64,000 nt of DNA from Pseudomonas sp. NFACC02 (GCF_900110765.1 NZ_FOEO01000025.1:1-64000), one strand, 5' to 3'; positions 17,451 through 27,616 are shown, counted from the first letter of the stretch. A program made the numbers and translations. Notes: a model not told the origin generated them from the sequence alone.

Positions 17451-19148
17451 ATGATCGAAAACTTCTGGAAGGATAAATATCCGTCTGGCATTGCTGCCGA
17501 TATCGATCCGGACGAGTATCCAAACGTTCAGGCGGTATTGAAACAGTCCTGCGAGCGTTTCGCCAACAAACCTGCGTTCAGCAGCCTGGGCAAGACACTC
17601 ACTTACGGTGAGATGTATGAGCGGTCCGGTGCGTTTGCCGCCTACCTTCAGCAGCACACCGACCTGCAACCGGGCGACCGTATCGCCGTGCAACTGCCCA
17701 ATGTGCTGCAGTACCCGGTTGCCGTGTTCGGCGCCATTCGCGCGGGCTTGATCGTGGTCAACACCAACCCGCTGTACACCGCGCGGGAAATGGAACATCA
17801 ATTCAACGACTCCGGCGCCAAGGCCCTGGTGTGCCTGGCGAACATGGCGCACCTGGCGGAAAAGGTCGTGCCCAAGACCGGCGTCAAGCACGTCATCGTC
17901 ACTGAAGTCGCCGACCTGCTGCCGCCGCTCAAGCGCCTGTTGGTCAACAGCGTCATCAAGTACGTGAAGAAAATGGTGCCGCCGTTTCACCTGCCCAAAG
18001 CCGTCAAGTTCAACGACGTATTGGCGATGGGGCAGGGCAAGCCGGTCAACGATGCCTCGCCAAAAAGCAGCGACGTCGCGGTCCTGCAATACACCGGCGG
18101 GACGACGGGCGTGGCCAAGGGCGCCATGCTGACCCACCGCAACCTGATCGCCAACATGCTGCAGTGCAAGGCGCTGATGGGGTCCAACCTGAATGAAGGC
18201 TGTGAAATCCTGATCACCCCGTTGCCGCTGTATCACATCTATGCGTTCACCTTTCACTGCATGTCGATGATGTTGATCGGCAACCACAACATCCTGATCA
18301 GCAACCCGCGCGACTTGTCGGCGATGGTCAAGGAGTTGTCGAAGTGGAAGTTCAGCGGCTTCGTCGGTCTGAACACACTGTTCGTGGCGCTGTGCAACAA
18401 CGCCGATTTCCGCAACCTGGATTTCTCCTCGCTGAAAGTCACCCTGTCCGGCGGCATGGCGCTGCAACAAGCGGCCGCCGAACGCTGGAAAGACGTGACC
18501 GGCTGTTCCATCTGCGAAGGTTACGGCATGACCGAAACCAGCCCGGTGGCGACGGTCAACCCGATCCAGAAAATCCAGATGGGCACCATCGGCATCCCCG
18601 TGCCGTCGACGCTGTGCAAGACCATCAACGACGCGGGCGAGGAATTGCCGCTCGGTGAAGTTGGCGAGCTGTGCGTCAAAGGCCCTCAAGTGATGAAAGG
18701 TTACTGGCAGCGCCAGGAAGCCACCGATGAAATGCTCGACGCCGACGGCTGGTTGAAGACCGGTGATATCGCGGTGATTCAGCCAGACGGCTACATGCGC
18801 ATCGTCGACCGCAAGAAAGACATGATTCTGGTGTCCGGCTTCAACGTGTACCCGAACGAACTGGAAGACGTGCTGGCAACCTTGCCGGGCGTGTTGCAGT
18901 GCGCGGCCATCGGTGTGCCGGACGAGAAGTCGGGCGAGGCGATCAAGATTTTTGTGGTCGTAAAACCGGGGGCGACCCTGGCCAAGGAGCAGGTCATGGA
19001 ACACATGCGCGCCAACGTCACGGCGTACAAGGTGCCGCGCAGCATCGAATTCCGCGACGCGCTGCCCACCACCAACGTCGGCAAGATCCTGCGCCGCGAG
19101 TTGCGTGACGAAGAGTTGAAAAAGCTGGCGTTGAAGAAGCCGGCCTGA
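17451..19148 (+). CDS. fadD1: Long-chain acyl-CoA synthetase FadD1
   Basis: 565 residues starting MIENFWKDKYPSG. AMP-binding motif YTGGTTGVAKGA at about 214-225; EGYGMTETSP; FadD motif DGWLKTGDIAV; terminal GKILRRELRDEE. It is a close paralogue of the preceding gene, sharing whole segments such as AGLIVVNTNPLYTAREM. The ATG at 17451 aligns with the FadD2 N terminus; a frame open from 17415 adds 12 residues. It has its own upstream region and terminator, so it can be regulated apart from fadD2. Confidence 0.94.
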   Translation: MIENFWKDKYPSGIAADIDPDEYPNVQAVLKQSCERFANKPAFSSLGKTLTYGEMYERSGAFAAYLQQHTDLQPGDRIAVQLPNVLQYPVAVFGAIRAGLIVVNTNPLYTAREMEHQFNDSGAKALVCLANMAHLAEKVVPKTGVKHVIVTEVADLLPPLKRLLVNSVIKYVKKMVPPFHLPKAVKFNDVLAMGQGKPVNDASPKSSDVAVLQYTGGTTGVAKGAMLTHRNLIANMLQCKALMGSNLNEGCEILITPLPLYHIYAFTFHCMSMMLIGNHNILISNPRDLSAMVKELSKWKFSGFVGLNTLFVALCNNADFRNLDFSSLKVTLSGGMALQQAAAERWKDVTGCSICEGYGMTETSPVATVNPIQKIQMGTIGIPVPSTLCKTINDAGEELPLGEVGELCVKGPQVMKGYWQRQEATDEMLDADGWLKTGDIAVIQPDGYMRIVDRKKDMILVSGFNVYPNELEDVLATLPGVLQCAAIGVPDEKSGEAIKIFVVVKPGATLAKEQVMEHMRANVTAYKVPRSIEFRDALPTTNVGKILRRELRDEELKKLALKKPA

Positions 19149-19168
19149 TTCACGGCAATACCGACAGA

Positions 19169-19197
19169 CCCCGCCAGCGTGCGGGGTTTGTTGTTTT
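19169..19197 (+). terminator. Terminator after fadD1
   Basis: CCCCGC and GCGGGG pair around CAGCGT and are followed by TTTGTTGTTTT. Confidence 0.85.
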
Positions 19198-19214
19198 ATG
19201 AACAACGCCGCTGT

Positions 19215-19368
19215 CTGTAGGAGCGTGGCTTGTCCCGCGATCTGGCGGGAACCGGCAGTAAACCCGGTTGATGCGGTGCAGCTGACACGCCGGGGTAGTC
19301 TGGTTTCATTGTCGCTGCGCGCCAGATCGCGGGACAAGGTGGAGCGCCACCCCGGCAGCCCCTACAGG
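19215..19368. repeat. REPIN-type inverted repeat, partly degenerate
   Basis: The left arm CTGTAGGAGCGTGGCTTGTC is intact. The right arm is CGCGGGACAAGG followed by a divergent GGAGCGCCACC and CCTACAG. It fills most of the fadD1-hrpA gap. Confidence 0.75.
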
Positions 19369-19457
19369 CTTTATGCCAAACCGCAGATATGCATCATCCC
19401 CACCAAATCTGCGACAATCCGCGCCCTGCATTCAGATAGAAAAGACTTCGCGCCCTG

Positions 19458-22400
19458 ATGACCGACGAATCGACCTCAATCGACCAACTGTATAAAAACC
19501 TCGACCACGCGATGATCAGTGATCGTCATCGCCTGCGTCGCCAGTTGCACGAACTGCGCAAGAAGCCCGACGAGGCGAAGCTGGCACAGTGGGTTGAGCG
19601 TGTCCAGGCGTCGTGCGCGCAAGCCGTGAGCCGTAAGCAAAGCGTGCCGACGATCCGCTACGACGAAAACCTGCCGATTGCCGCCAAGCGCGATGAGATC
19701 AAGGACGCGTTGCTCAAGCATCAGGTGCTGATCATCGCCGGTGAGACCGGTTCGGGTAAAACCACCCAGTTGCCGAAGATCTGCCTGGAAATCGGGCGTG
19801 GCCAGCACGGTCTGATCGGCCATACCCAGCCGCGGCGTATCGCGGCACGCAGCGTCGCCAGTCGGGTCGCTGAAGAAATCGGCACGCCGCTCGGCGCACT
19901 GGTCGGTTATCAGGTCCGCTTCGAAGACCAGAGCGACAGCAACACCCTGATCAAACTGATGACCGATGGCATCCTGCTGGCCGAAACCCAGCACGACCGT
20001 TTTCTCGAGCGCTACGACACGATCATTGTCGACGAAGCCCACGAACGCAGCCTGAACATCGACTTCCTGCTCGGTTATCTGAAAACCCTGCTGCCGCGCC
20101 GCCCCGACCTGAAAGTCATCATCACCTCGGCGACCATCGACCTGGAGCGCTTCTCCGAGCATTTCGACAAGGCGCCGATCATCGAAGTCTCGGGCCGGAC
20201 CTTCCCCGTCGACACCTGGTATCGCCCGCTGACGTCTGAGCAAGACGAAGAGGGCAACAGCGTCGAGGATGATCTGACCGTCGATCAGGCCATTCTGGCG
20301 ACCCTTGATGAGTTGGCGGCATTCGAGCGCAGCGAACGCAAGTCGCCGGGGGACGTGCTGGTGTTTCTGCCGGGTGAGCGCGAGATCCGCGACGCGGCCG
20401 AGATGCTACGCAAGGCTCAGCTCAGACACACGGAAATTCTGCCGCTGTACGCGCGCCTGTCGCCGGCCGAACAGCAGCGGATTTTCCAGTCGCATCCGGG
20501 CCGTCGCGTCGTGCTGGCGACCAACGTGGCCGAAACCTCGCTGACCGTGCCGGGCATTCGCTACGTGATCGACACCGGCACCGCGCGTATCAGCCGCTAC
20601 AGCTATCGGGCCAAGGTTCAGCGTCTGCCCATCGAAGCGATTTCCCAGGCCAGCGCCAACCAGCGCAAGGGCCGATGTGGGCGGGTCGAGCCGGGCTTGT
20701 GTGTGCGGCTGTACAGCGAAGAGGATTTTCTCTCGCGCCCTGAATTCACCGATCCGGAAATCCTGCGCACCAACCTGGCGGCGGTCATCCTGCAGATGCT
20801 GCACCTGCGTCTGGGGCAGATCACCGATTTTCCGTTCATCGAGCCGCCGGACGGCAAGGCGATCAGTGACGGTTTCAACCTGTTGCAGGAGCTGTCCGCC
20901 GTCAACCGCGAGAACCAGCTGACACCGTTGGGTCGCCAGTTGGCGCGCTTGCCGGTGGACCCGCGCATGGGGCGCATGCTGCTGGAAGCGGCCAGACAGG
21001 GCAGCTTGCAGGAAGTGCTGATCGTCGCCAGCGCCATGTCGATCCAGGACCCGCGCGAGCGTCCGCCGGAGCGTCAGCAGGCCGCCGATCAGGCGCACGC
21101 GCAGTGGAAAGATCAGGATTCGGACTTCGCCGGGCTGGTCAATCTGTGGCGCGGTTTCGAGGAACAGCGCCAGGCGCTGACGGCCAGTCCGCTACGCAAC
21201 TGGTGCCGTCGCAATTTCCTCAATTACCTGCGACTGCGCGAGTGGCGCGACTCCCATCGCCAATTGAGCCTGATCTGTCGTGACTTGCAGTTGACGGTCA
21301 ACAAAGAGCCGGCCGACTACCCGAAATTCCACAAGGCGGTGCTCTCCGGCCTGCTCAGTCAGATCGGACAGAAAACCGAAGAGGGTGACTACCTCGGGGC
21401 GCGCCAACGGCGTTTCTGGGTGCATCCGTCTTCCGGGCTGGGCAGAAAGCGTCCGCAGTGGATCATGGCCGCTGAACTGGTCGAAACCACCAAACTGTAT
21501 GCGCGCATGGTGGCGAAGATCGAACCCGACTGGATCGAGCCGCTGGCCGGGCATCTGGTCAAGAAAAACCACTTCGAACCGCATTGGGAGAAGAAGCGCG
21601 GTCAGGTCGTGGCCTTTGAACAGATCACCCTGTTCGGTCTGATCGTGGTCGGACGCCGTCCCGTGCATTTCGGGCCGATCGACCCGGTGGTGTCGCGTGA
21701 GTTCTTCATTCGTGAAGGCCTGGTGCGTGGCGAGATTCAGTCGCGCGCCAAGTGCCTGAGCGCGAACGCCCGGTTGCTGGAAGAGCTCGACGAACTGGAA
21801 GCCAAGGCCCGTCGTCGCGACATCCTCGCGGACGAAGAAACCCTGTTCCGTTTCTACGACGAGCGCCTGCCCGCCGAGATTCACCAGACCGCGACGTTCG
21901 ACGCCTGGTACCGGATGGAGAGCCAGAAGAACCCGCAGTTGCTGATCATGCGCGAGGAAGATGTCCTCGCCCGTGAAGCCAGCGAGGTCACGGCCAATCA
22001 ATACCCGGACACCTTGCGGTTAGGCGAGCTGACCTTGCCGTTGACCTATCACTTCGAGCCCAATCACCCGCGTGATGGCGTGACCCTGCGCGTGCCTGCA
22101 CCGTTGCTGCTGTCGCTGCCCGCCGAGCGTCTGGAGTGGCTGGTGCCGGGCCTGCTGGAAACCAAGTGTGTGGCGCTGGTACGCAACCTGCCGAAGGCGT
22201 TGCGCAAGAACTTCGTGCCGGTGCCGGACTTCGTCAAGGCCGCCTTGCAACGCATGGTGTTCGCTGAAGGGTCGCTGCCTCAGGCGCTGGGTCGAGAGTT
22301 GCTGCGCATGACCGGTGCGCGTGTCACCGACGAGGCGTGGGCCGAGGCGGCGCAACAGGTGGAAAACCACCTGAAAATGAACCTCGAGGTGGTCGACGCC

Positions 22401-23369
22401 AACGGCAAGTTCCTCGGTGAAGGCCGCGACCTGGATGAACTGACCGCGCGCTTTGCCGAAGCCGGACAGGCCGCACTGGCCGTGCCGCAAACCGAAAAGA
22501 GCCAGCAACCGGTCGAAGCCAAGGGCTTTGCGGCGGTTGCGGAAAAGACGCAACAGAAGATCGCCGGCCTGTCGATGACGGTGTATCCGGCGCTGGTGGA
22601 AGAGGGCGGTACGGTCAAAGAAGGGCGCTTCTCGACCCAGACCGAGGCCGAGTATCAACATCGCCGCGCGTTGCAGCGCTTGTTGCTGCAACAGCTGGCG
22701 GAGCCTGCGAAATTCCTGCGCAGCAAACTGCCGGGGCAGACCGAGCTGGCGCTGTTGTACCGCGACATGGGCCGGGTCGATGGGTTGATCGAAGACATTT
22801 TGCTGGCCAGTCTGGACACCTGCATTCTGGAAGGCGAGGCCAGCTTGCCCCGTGATGGCGCGGGCCTCATGTCACTGGCCGAGCGTAAGCGTGGCAGCCT
22901 GACCGAGCACGCCGAGCGTCTGGCGAGACTGACGCTGGAAATCCTCAAGCTCTGGCACGGGCTGCAGAAACGCTTCAAGGGCAAGATCGATCTCGCCCAG
23001 GCCGTCGCCCTGAATGACATCAAAGGGCAGTTGGGCAGGCTGGTCTATCCCGGCTTCGTGCGCGAGACGCCGGCGCAATGGCTGAAGGAGCTGCCGCGTT
23101 ACTTGAAGGCCATCGAGATACGGCTTGAGAAGCTGGGCAGTCAGGTGCAGAAAGACCGGGTCTGGAGCATCGAGCTCGGCAACCTGTGGGCGCAATATCA
23201 GGCCCGCGCCGACAAGCACGCCCAGGAAGGCAAGCGCGATGACGAATTAGTGGTCTACCGCTGGTGGCTGGAGGAATACCGCGTGTCGCTGTTCGCCCAG
23301 CAGTTGGGGACCAAAGTGCCGATTTCCGATAAGCGCCTGAGCAAGCAGTGGAGTCAGGTCGAGGGTTGA
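19458..23369 (+). CDS. hrpA: ATP-dependent RNA helicase HrpA
   Basis: 1303 residues, full HrpA length. DEAH-box helicase core with Walker A GETGSGKT at 95-102, DEAH at 192-195 (VDEAHERSLN) and helicase motif VI QRKGRCGR. The helicase-associated and OB-fold regions follow, then the long HrpA-specific C terminus. In E. coli HrpA processes fimbrial mRNA and has been linked to resolving stalled ribosomes. The location next to fadD1 is the same as in P. aeruginosa. Confidence 0.95.
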   Translation: MTDESTSIDQLYKNLDHAMISDRHRLRRQLHELRKKPDEAKLAQWVERVQASCAQAVSRKQSVPTIRYDENLPIAAKRDEIKDALLKHQVLIIAGETGSGKTTQLPKICLEIGRGQHGLIGHTQPRRIAARSVASRVAEEIGTPLGALVGYQVRFEDQSDSNTLIKLMTDGILLAETQHDRFLERYDTIIVDEAHERSLNIDFLLGYLKTLLPRRPDLKVIITSATIDLERFSEHFDKAPIIEVSGRTFPVDTWYRPLTSEQDEEGNSVEDDLTVDQAILATLDELAAFERSERKSPGDVLVFLPGEREIRDAAEMLRKAQLRHTEILPLYARLSPAEQQRIFQSHPGRRVVLATNVAETSLTVPGIRYVIDTGTARISRYSYRAKVQRLPIEAISQASANQRKGRCGRVEPGLCVRLYSEEDFLSRPEFTDPEILRTNLAAVILQMLHLRLGQITDFPFIEPPDGKAISDGFNLLQELSAVNRENQLTPLGRQLARLPVDPRMGRMLLEAARQGSLQEVLIVASAMSIQDPRERPPERQQAADQAHAQWKDQDSDFAGLVNLWRGFEEQRQALTASPLRNWCRRNFLNYLRLREWRDSHRQLSLICRDLQLTVNKEPADYPKFHKAVLSGLLSQIGQKTEEGDYLGARQRRFWVHPSSGLGRKRPQWIMAAELVETTKLYARMVAKIEPDWIEPLAGHLVKKNHFEPHWEKKRGQVVAFEQITLFGLIVVGRRPVHFGPIDPVVSREFFIREGLVRGEIQSRAKCLSANARLLEELDELEAKARRRDILADEETLFRFYDERLPAEIHQTATFDAWYRMESQKNPQLLIMREEDVLAREASEVTANQYPDTLRLGELTLPLTYHFEPNHPRDGVTLRVPAPLLLSLPAERLEWLVPGLLETKCVALVRNLPKALRKNFVPVPDFVKAALQRMVFAEGSLPQALGRELLRMTGARVTDEAWAEAAQQVENHLKMNLEVVDANGKFLGEGRDLDELTARFAEAGQAALAVPQTEKSQQPVEAKGFAAVAEKTQQKIAGLSMTVYPALVEEGGTVKEGRFSTQTEAEYQHRRALQRLLLQQLAEPAKFLRSKLPGQTELALLYRDMGRVDGLIEDILLASLDTCILEGEASLPRDGAGLMSLAERKRGSLTEHAERLARLTLEILKLWHGLQKRFKGKIDLAQAVALNDIKGQLGRLVYPGFVRETPAQWLKELPRYLKAIEIRLEKLGSQVQKDRVWSIELGNLWAQYQARADKHAQEGKRDDELVVYRWWLEEYRVSLFAQQLGTKVPISDKRLSKQWSQVEG

Positions 23370-23627
23370 GCAGCGGCGCGATCTTTTTTGTACAAGCCGG
23401 CTCCCACTGCCTTCGGCCAGATTCAATAGCCCGTTCGCACTGCCCGATAGCGCCAAATCCCGGCCGATATGGCAAACTTCGCGGCTTAAAACCTCAACGC
23501 TGTATCCAGATTCATTCCCGAATACGGGAAACTTTACCGTTGCATTGGTACTGTCGTTCCAGAAAACAGCCAGCACCGTGCTTACGCAGGCCCTTTGCCT
23601 GCTGCCGTCAATAAGAGAGGAACGACC

Positions 23628-24749
23628 GTGTACGACGTCGTGATCAGTGGCACAGGGCTCTACACCCCGGCCAACAGCATTTCCAACGATGAACTGGTGC
23701 ATTCTTTCAACGCCTACGTCGCTCAATTCAATGCCGACAATGCTGCCGCCATCGAAGCGGGCGAGGTTCAGGCGCTGACCGAATCCAGCGCCGCCTTCAT
23801 CGAGAAAGCCAGCGGCATCAAAAGCCGTTTCGTCATGGACAAGGACGGCATCCTCGACCCGCAACGCATGAAGCCACGTTTGCCTGAGCGCTCCAACGAC
23901 GAGTGGTCGATCCTCTGCCAGATGGGCGTCGCGGCCGCCGAGCAAGCCTTGCAGCGCGCGGGCAAAACCGCAGCCGACATCGACGGCGTGATCGTCGCCT
24001 GCTCCAACCTGCAACGTGCGTACCCCGCGATCTCCATCGAGATTCAGTCGGCACTCGGCGTTCAGGGCTTCGGTTTCGACATGAACGTCGCCTGTTCCTC
24101 GGCCACCTTCGGCATTCAGGCCGCATGCAACAGCGTCAAGCTGGGTCAGGCCCGGGCAATGCTGGTGATCAGCCCGGAAATCTGCACGGCGCACCTGAAT
24201 TTCCGTGACCGCGACAGTCACTTCATCTTCGGCGATGCCGCCACCGCGGTCGTGGTCGAACGTGCCGACCTGGCGACCTCGGCACACCAGTTCGACATCG
24301 TCAGCACCAAGCTGCTGACCACCTTCTCGAACAACATTCGCAACAACTTCGGTTTCCTCAACCGCACGGCGGAGGAAGGTGAGGGCAAGCCGGACAAGCT
24401 GTTCGTTCAGGAAGGCCGCAAGGTGTTCCGAGACGTATGCCCGATGGTGGCGGAGCTGGTGGGTGCGCATCTGGAAGAGAACAGCCTGAGCGTCAACGAC
24501 GTGAAGCGCTTCTGGCTGCATCAGGCCAACCTGAGCATGAATCACTTGATCGTGAAAAAGCTGCTGGGCCGCGACGCCTCGGTCGAAGAAGCCCCGGTGA
24601 TTCTCGACAGCTACGCCAACACCAGCTCCGCCGGTTCGGTCATTGCCTTCCACACCTACCAGGACGATCTGCCAAGCGGCGCGCTGGGCGTTTTGAGTTC
24701 GTTTGGCGCGGGTTATTCGATTGGTAGCGTGATTTTGCGCAAGAAGTGA
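23628..24749 (+). CDS. Beta-ketoacyl-ACP synthase III-like enzyme (PA3286 type)
   Basis: 373 residues. I start at GTG 23628 because AGAGAGGAA sits ahead of it and the protein then begins MYDVVISGTGLYTPANSIS like its homologue; a longer frame opens at 23595. The KAS III triad is C156 (NVACSSATFG), H298 (FWLHQAN) and N331 (YANTSSAG). The P. aeruginosa homologue PA3286 condenses octanoyl-CoA from beta-oxidation with malonyl-ACP, bypassing early synthesis steps. It ends the fatty-acid region begun by phaJ and fadD. Confidence 0.88.
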   Translation: MYDVVISGTGLYTPANSISNDELVHSFNAYVAQFNADNAAAIEAGEVQALTESSAAFIEKASGIKSRFVMDKDGILDPQRMKPRLPERSNDEWSILCQMGVAAAEQALQRAGKTAADIDGVIVACSNLQRAYPAISIEIQSALGVQGFGFDMNVACSSATFGIQAACNSVKLGQARAMLVISPEICTAHLNFRDRDSHFIFGDAATAVVVERADLATSAHQFDIVSTKLLTTFSNNIRNNFGFLNRTAEEGEGKPDKLFVQEGRKVFRDVCPMVAELVGAHLEENSLSVNDVKRFWLHQANLSMNHLIVKKLLGRDASVEEAPVILDSYANTSSAGSVIAFHTYQDDLPSGALGVLSSFGAGYSIGSVILRKK

Positions 24750-24787
24750 TCGGGCTCTGCTCTTCCTAGTAGGAGCGTTGTATCTGC

Positions 24788-24854
24788 AAAAAAACAGCCC
24801 GAAGCTGACCTGTCGGAACGGATGATGGGGATCCGACAGGCCAGCTCCGGGCTG
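24788..24854 (-). terminator. Long-stem terminator after the porin gene
   Basis: On the minus strand CAGCCCGGAGCTGGCCTGTC pairs with a complementary arm (one mismatch region) across a 14-base loop and ends in a T7 tract. The stem exceeds 20 pairs, strong enough for a highly expressed outer-membrane protein gene. Confidence 0.9.
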
Positions 24855-24926
24855 AAGTGTGGAGCGGCCTCAGGCGGCGGGAGCATGCCGCCTGAGGCTT
24901 TGACTTGAAGCTTGCAGCTGCTTGGC

Positions 24927-26210
24927 TTAGAACTTCGCAAGCACGTCCAGTTGCAGCGTGTTCGCATCGGCGTCGCGCTGGCTGGCCACGGCGTAGTCAG
25001 CCTTGGTCAGGAAGTAAGTGGCGCCAAGCGTGAAGTTCTTGTCGATGTCGTAGGAAACGCCCAGCTTATGGCCACGCGAACCGGTGGTGCCGTTGGCGAA
25101 GTCCGAGTCGGTGAACGCGCCAACCACGGCGTTACGCTGAGTATCGCGGTAGTTATAGTCCAGACCGAAACCAAACACTTTGGTTTTCACGCCGGTCAAC
25201 CAGCCAGTGTCTTCGTCGCTGTCTGTGGCGTTGTTGACCACGTACTGGCCATACACCGACAGTGGAACGGCCAGGCCGTTGATGTCCACTTGACCGAAGC
25301 CTTCGATCAGACGGAAACGGTTGGTGTTGTTGCCGTTGACCGACAACGCAGCGGCGTCTTTGTCGTTCTGGTACTGGTAGATACTGCCGCCCACGGTCAC
25401 TTTCAGCGCGTCGATCGGTGCGATCCTGGCACCCAATTGAGCGGCGTTCAGGCGCAGGTCGTTCTTGAACTGTGTACCGTCGCCGTCGATGTTGTCCTTG
25501 AGGGTGTAGTTACCGGCGCTACCAAACAGCTCGAAACCTTTGGTGATCGGCAGGCTGTAGGTAGCAGCCAGACCCTCCGGGTTGATGTCGCTATCCCAAA
25601 TGATGTCGCCCATGCTGACCCAAGGCTGATTCATCTTGCCGCCAATGATGTGCAGGTTCTTGATAGCGTCAGGGTGGTAGTCGATGTAACCCTGATCCAG
25701 CCACAGGTCCTTCTTGACGAAGTAGCCGTCCAGATCCTGGTTGGTCGAACGAGCATCGTTGCTGCCGCCGGTGGCGATACGGATGCCGGTGCTGACTTGT
25801 GGGTTGATCTCGGTGTAGGCGCCCAGACGAGCACGGATACGCTGGCGGTCCTTGTCCTGGCTGTTGTTCTGGCCATCGATCTTGATGGTTTCCTGACGGA
25901 CGCGAACGTCGCCTTTGAACTGGGTCTTCGCGGCCCAGGCGACTTTCTGTTCGAAGGCGGACAGCTCGGACGACTTGGCGGTGGTAGCGGCGGCGATCTG
26001 GTCGGCTGTCGCCTTCTGGGCCTGTTGTTGAGCCTGCTGATCCTTGGCGAGTTCCGCTTGCAGTTCGGCGTATTGGGCTGGCGAGATCGAGCCGTTGGCC
26101 TTGAGCATGTCGAGCAGTTTCGCGTCGACTGCGGCGCTGGCCGGAACACTCATGGCCAGCAACAGACCGCCACACAGGGCTGCCGCAGTTTTAGTGGAAG
26201 CAACACGCAT
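24927..26210 (-). CDS. Putative outer-membrane porin
   Basis: 427 residues with a signal peptide ending SVPASA before AVDAKLLDML. A coiled-coil/alanine-glutamine region (about 40-80, LQAELAKDQQAQQQAQKA) precedes a beta-barrel with alternating strands, ending in a C-terminal phenylalanine (VLAKF) as expected for barrel assembly. It fits the putative porin family (Porin_5 type). The substrate is unknown. The start at 26210 has GGAGATTG upstream; a longer frame from 26246 would hide the signal peptide. Confidence 0.88.
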   Translation of the reverse strand: MRVASTKTAAALCGGLLLAMSVPASAAVDAKLLDMLKANGSISPAQYAELQAELAKDQQAQQQAQKATADQIAAATTAKSSELSAFEQKVAWAAKTQFKGDVRVRQETIKIDGQNNSQDKDRQRIRARLGAYTEINPQVSTGIRIATGGSNDARSTNQDLDGYFVKKDLWLDQGYIDYHPDAIKNLHIIGGKMNQPWVSMGDIIWDSDINPEGLAATYSLPITKGFELFGSAGNYTLKDNIDGDGTQFKNDLRLNAAQLGARIAPIDALKVTVGGSIYQYQNDKDAAALSVNGNNTNRFRLIEGFGQVDINGLAVPLSVYGQYVVNNATDSDEDTGWLTGVKTKVFGFGLDYNYRDTQRNAVVGAFTDSDFANGTTGSRGHKLGVSYDIDKNFTLGATYFLTKADYAVASQRDADANTLQLDVLAKF

Positions 26211-26283
26211 ATCAATCTCCGTAGATGAGAGGGATGACAAAGCCATCCAGGGAACAACCGACCGGGGGCGGACGGAAAAAAGT

Positions 26284-26323
26284 CTGGTCTTTAGAACCAG
26301 GAGCTCTAAAAACTGGCGCCAGT
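26284..26323. promoter_or_regulatory. Two palindromes upstream of the porin gene
   Basis: CTGGTCTTTAGAACCAG (26284-26300) has five-base arms, and ACTGGCGCCAGT (26312-26323) is a perfect 12-base palindrome. They lie 75-113 bases upstream of the porin start and could be operators or a 5' RNA structure. Confidence 0.35.
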
Positions 26324-26488
26324 ATTGCGGGCGTTTATGACACGGGGATGGCTATGTGATGGCATGTCGGTGACAGTTGCAGAGGTCGTTGAACCCGCGG
26401 TCTAGAGCGCTGTAAGGACAAATTTCATGTGTGGATGTGTTTGATAGGTGATACTGCGCGAACGTTGGCGAGGGGATGGGAGGGGGCG

Positions 26489-27616
26489 ATGTCGTTACAC
26501 CGGTTGGATGCACTGTCGGACCTGAAGCCCGAAGAATGGGATGCGCTGATTCCCGGCGACTCGCCGTTTCTGCGTCATGGGTTTCTTAGTGCGCTGGAAG
26601 ACAGTGGCAGCCTGGGACCGCGTTCCGGCTGGCGTGCCGAGCATTTGCTGCATTACGAAAATGACCGGTTGATTGCCGCATTGCCGGCTTATCGCAAGTG
26701 GCATTCCTACGGCGAATACGTCTTCGATCATGGCTGGGCCGATGCCTGTCGGCGAGCGGGGATTGCCTACTACCCTAAGCTGCTGATCGCCGTTCCATTC
26801 AGTCCCGTCAGTGGTCCGCGATTGCTGGCAAAGACACCGGAGGACGGTCGGGAACTGCTGGCATGTCTGCCGGGGTACGCCGAGGCTGAAACGCTCTCCA
26901 GCGTTCACGTCAACTTCACCGACCCCGTGGCCGATACGCTGCTGGCCGAGCAACCGGGCTGGTTGCAGCGCATCGGCTGTCAGTACCACTGGCAGAACCG
27001 TGGCTACCGTGACTTTCAGGACTTCCTTGACGCACTGAGCTCGCGCAAGCGCAAACAGATGCGCAAGGAGCGCGAACAGGTGGCGGGGCAGGGCTTTGAT
27101 TTCGAGTGGCTGGAAGGGCATGAGCTGAGTCAGGCCCATTGGGATTTCGTGTATGCCTGTTATTCCAACACCTACGAGGTCCGTGGTCAGGCTCCGTACC
27201 TGACCCGGGAGTTTTTCAGCCTGGTTGCCGAGCGCATGCCCGAAGCGATCCGCGTGGTGCTCGCCAGACAAGGCTCACGGCCCGTGGCGATGGCCTTCAG
27301 TCTGATCGGTGGCGACAGTTTCTACGGACGTTACTGGGGCTGCTTGGCCGAGTTCGACCGATTGCATTTCGAGACGTGTTTCTATCAAGGCATGGACTAC
27401 GCCATCGCCAACGGCTTCCAGCGATTCGACGCGGGTGCGCAGGGCGAGCACAAGTTGATCCGGGGGTTTGAGCCGGTGATCACCCATTCCTGGCATTACC
27501 TGGCCCATCCGGGGTTGCGCGAGGCCGTGGCGGACTTCCTGACCCAGGAGCGCGCGGGAATTCTGGCCTACGCCGAGGAAGCGCGTGGGGCGTTGCCGTA
27601 TCGGCAAGGTGAGTGA
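26489..27616 (+). CDS. FemAB/GNAT-like protein (DUF482 family)
   Basis: 375 residues. The sequence follows the DUF482 (FemAB-like) pattern: NSPFLRHGFLSALE-type start (DSPFLRHGFLSALEDSGSLG, 28-47), LSSRKRKQMRKERE, and GRYWGCLAEFDRLHFETCFY near the end. The fold is that of peptidoglycan FemABX and GNAT acyltransferases; the actual substrate is not known. I start at 26489 after GGGAGGGGGC; an upstream in-frame start at 26429 adds 20 poor residues. Confidence 0.85.
   Translation: MSLHRLDALSDLKPEEWDALIPGDSPFLRHGFLSALEDSGSLGPRSGWRAEHLLHYENDRLIAALPAYRKWHSYGEYVFDHGWADACRRAGIAYYPKLLIAVPFSPVSGPRLLAKTPEDGRELLACLPGYAEAETLSSVHVNFTDPVADTLLAEQPGWLQRIGCQYHWQNRGYRDFQDFLDALSSRKRKQMRKEREQVAGQGFDFEWLEGHELSQAHWDFVYACYSNTYEVRGQAPYLTREFFSLVAERMPEAIRVVLARQGSRPVAMAFSLIGGDSFYGRYWGCLAEFDRLHFETCFYQGMDYAIANGFQRFDAGAQGEHKLIRGFEPVITHSWHYLAHPGLREAVADFLTQERAGILAYAEEARGALPYRQGE

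Noticed and set aside
17400-19337. 645-codon open frame on the minus strand across fadD1
   Set aside because: It is the mirror of FadD1, whose AMP-binding and FadD motifs are intact on the plus strand; the antisense product resembles no protein.
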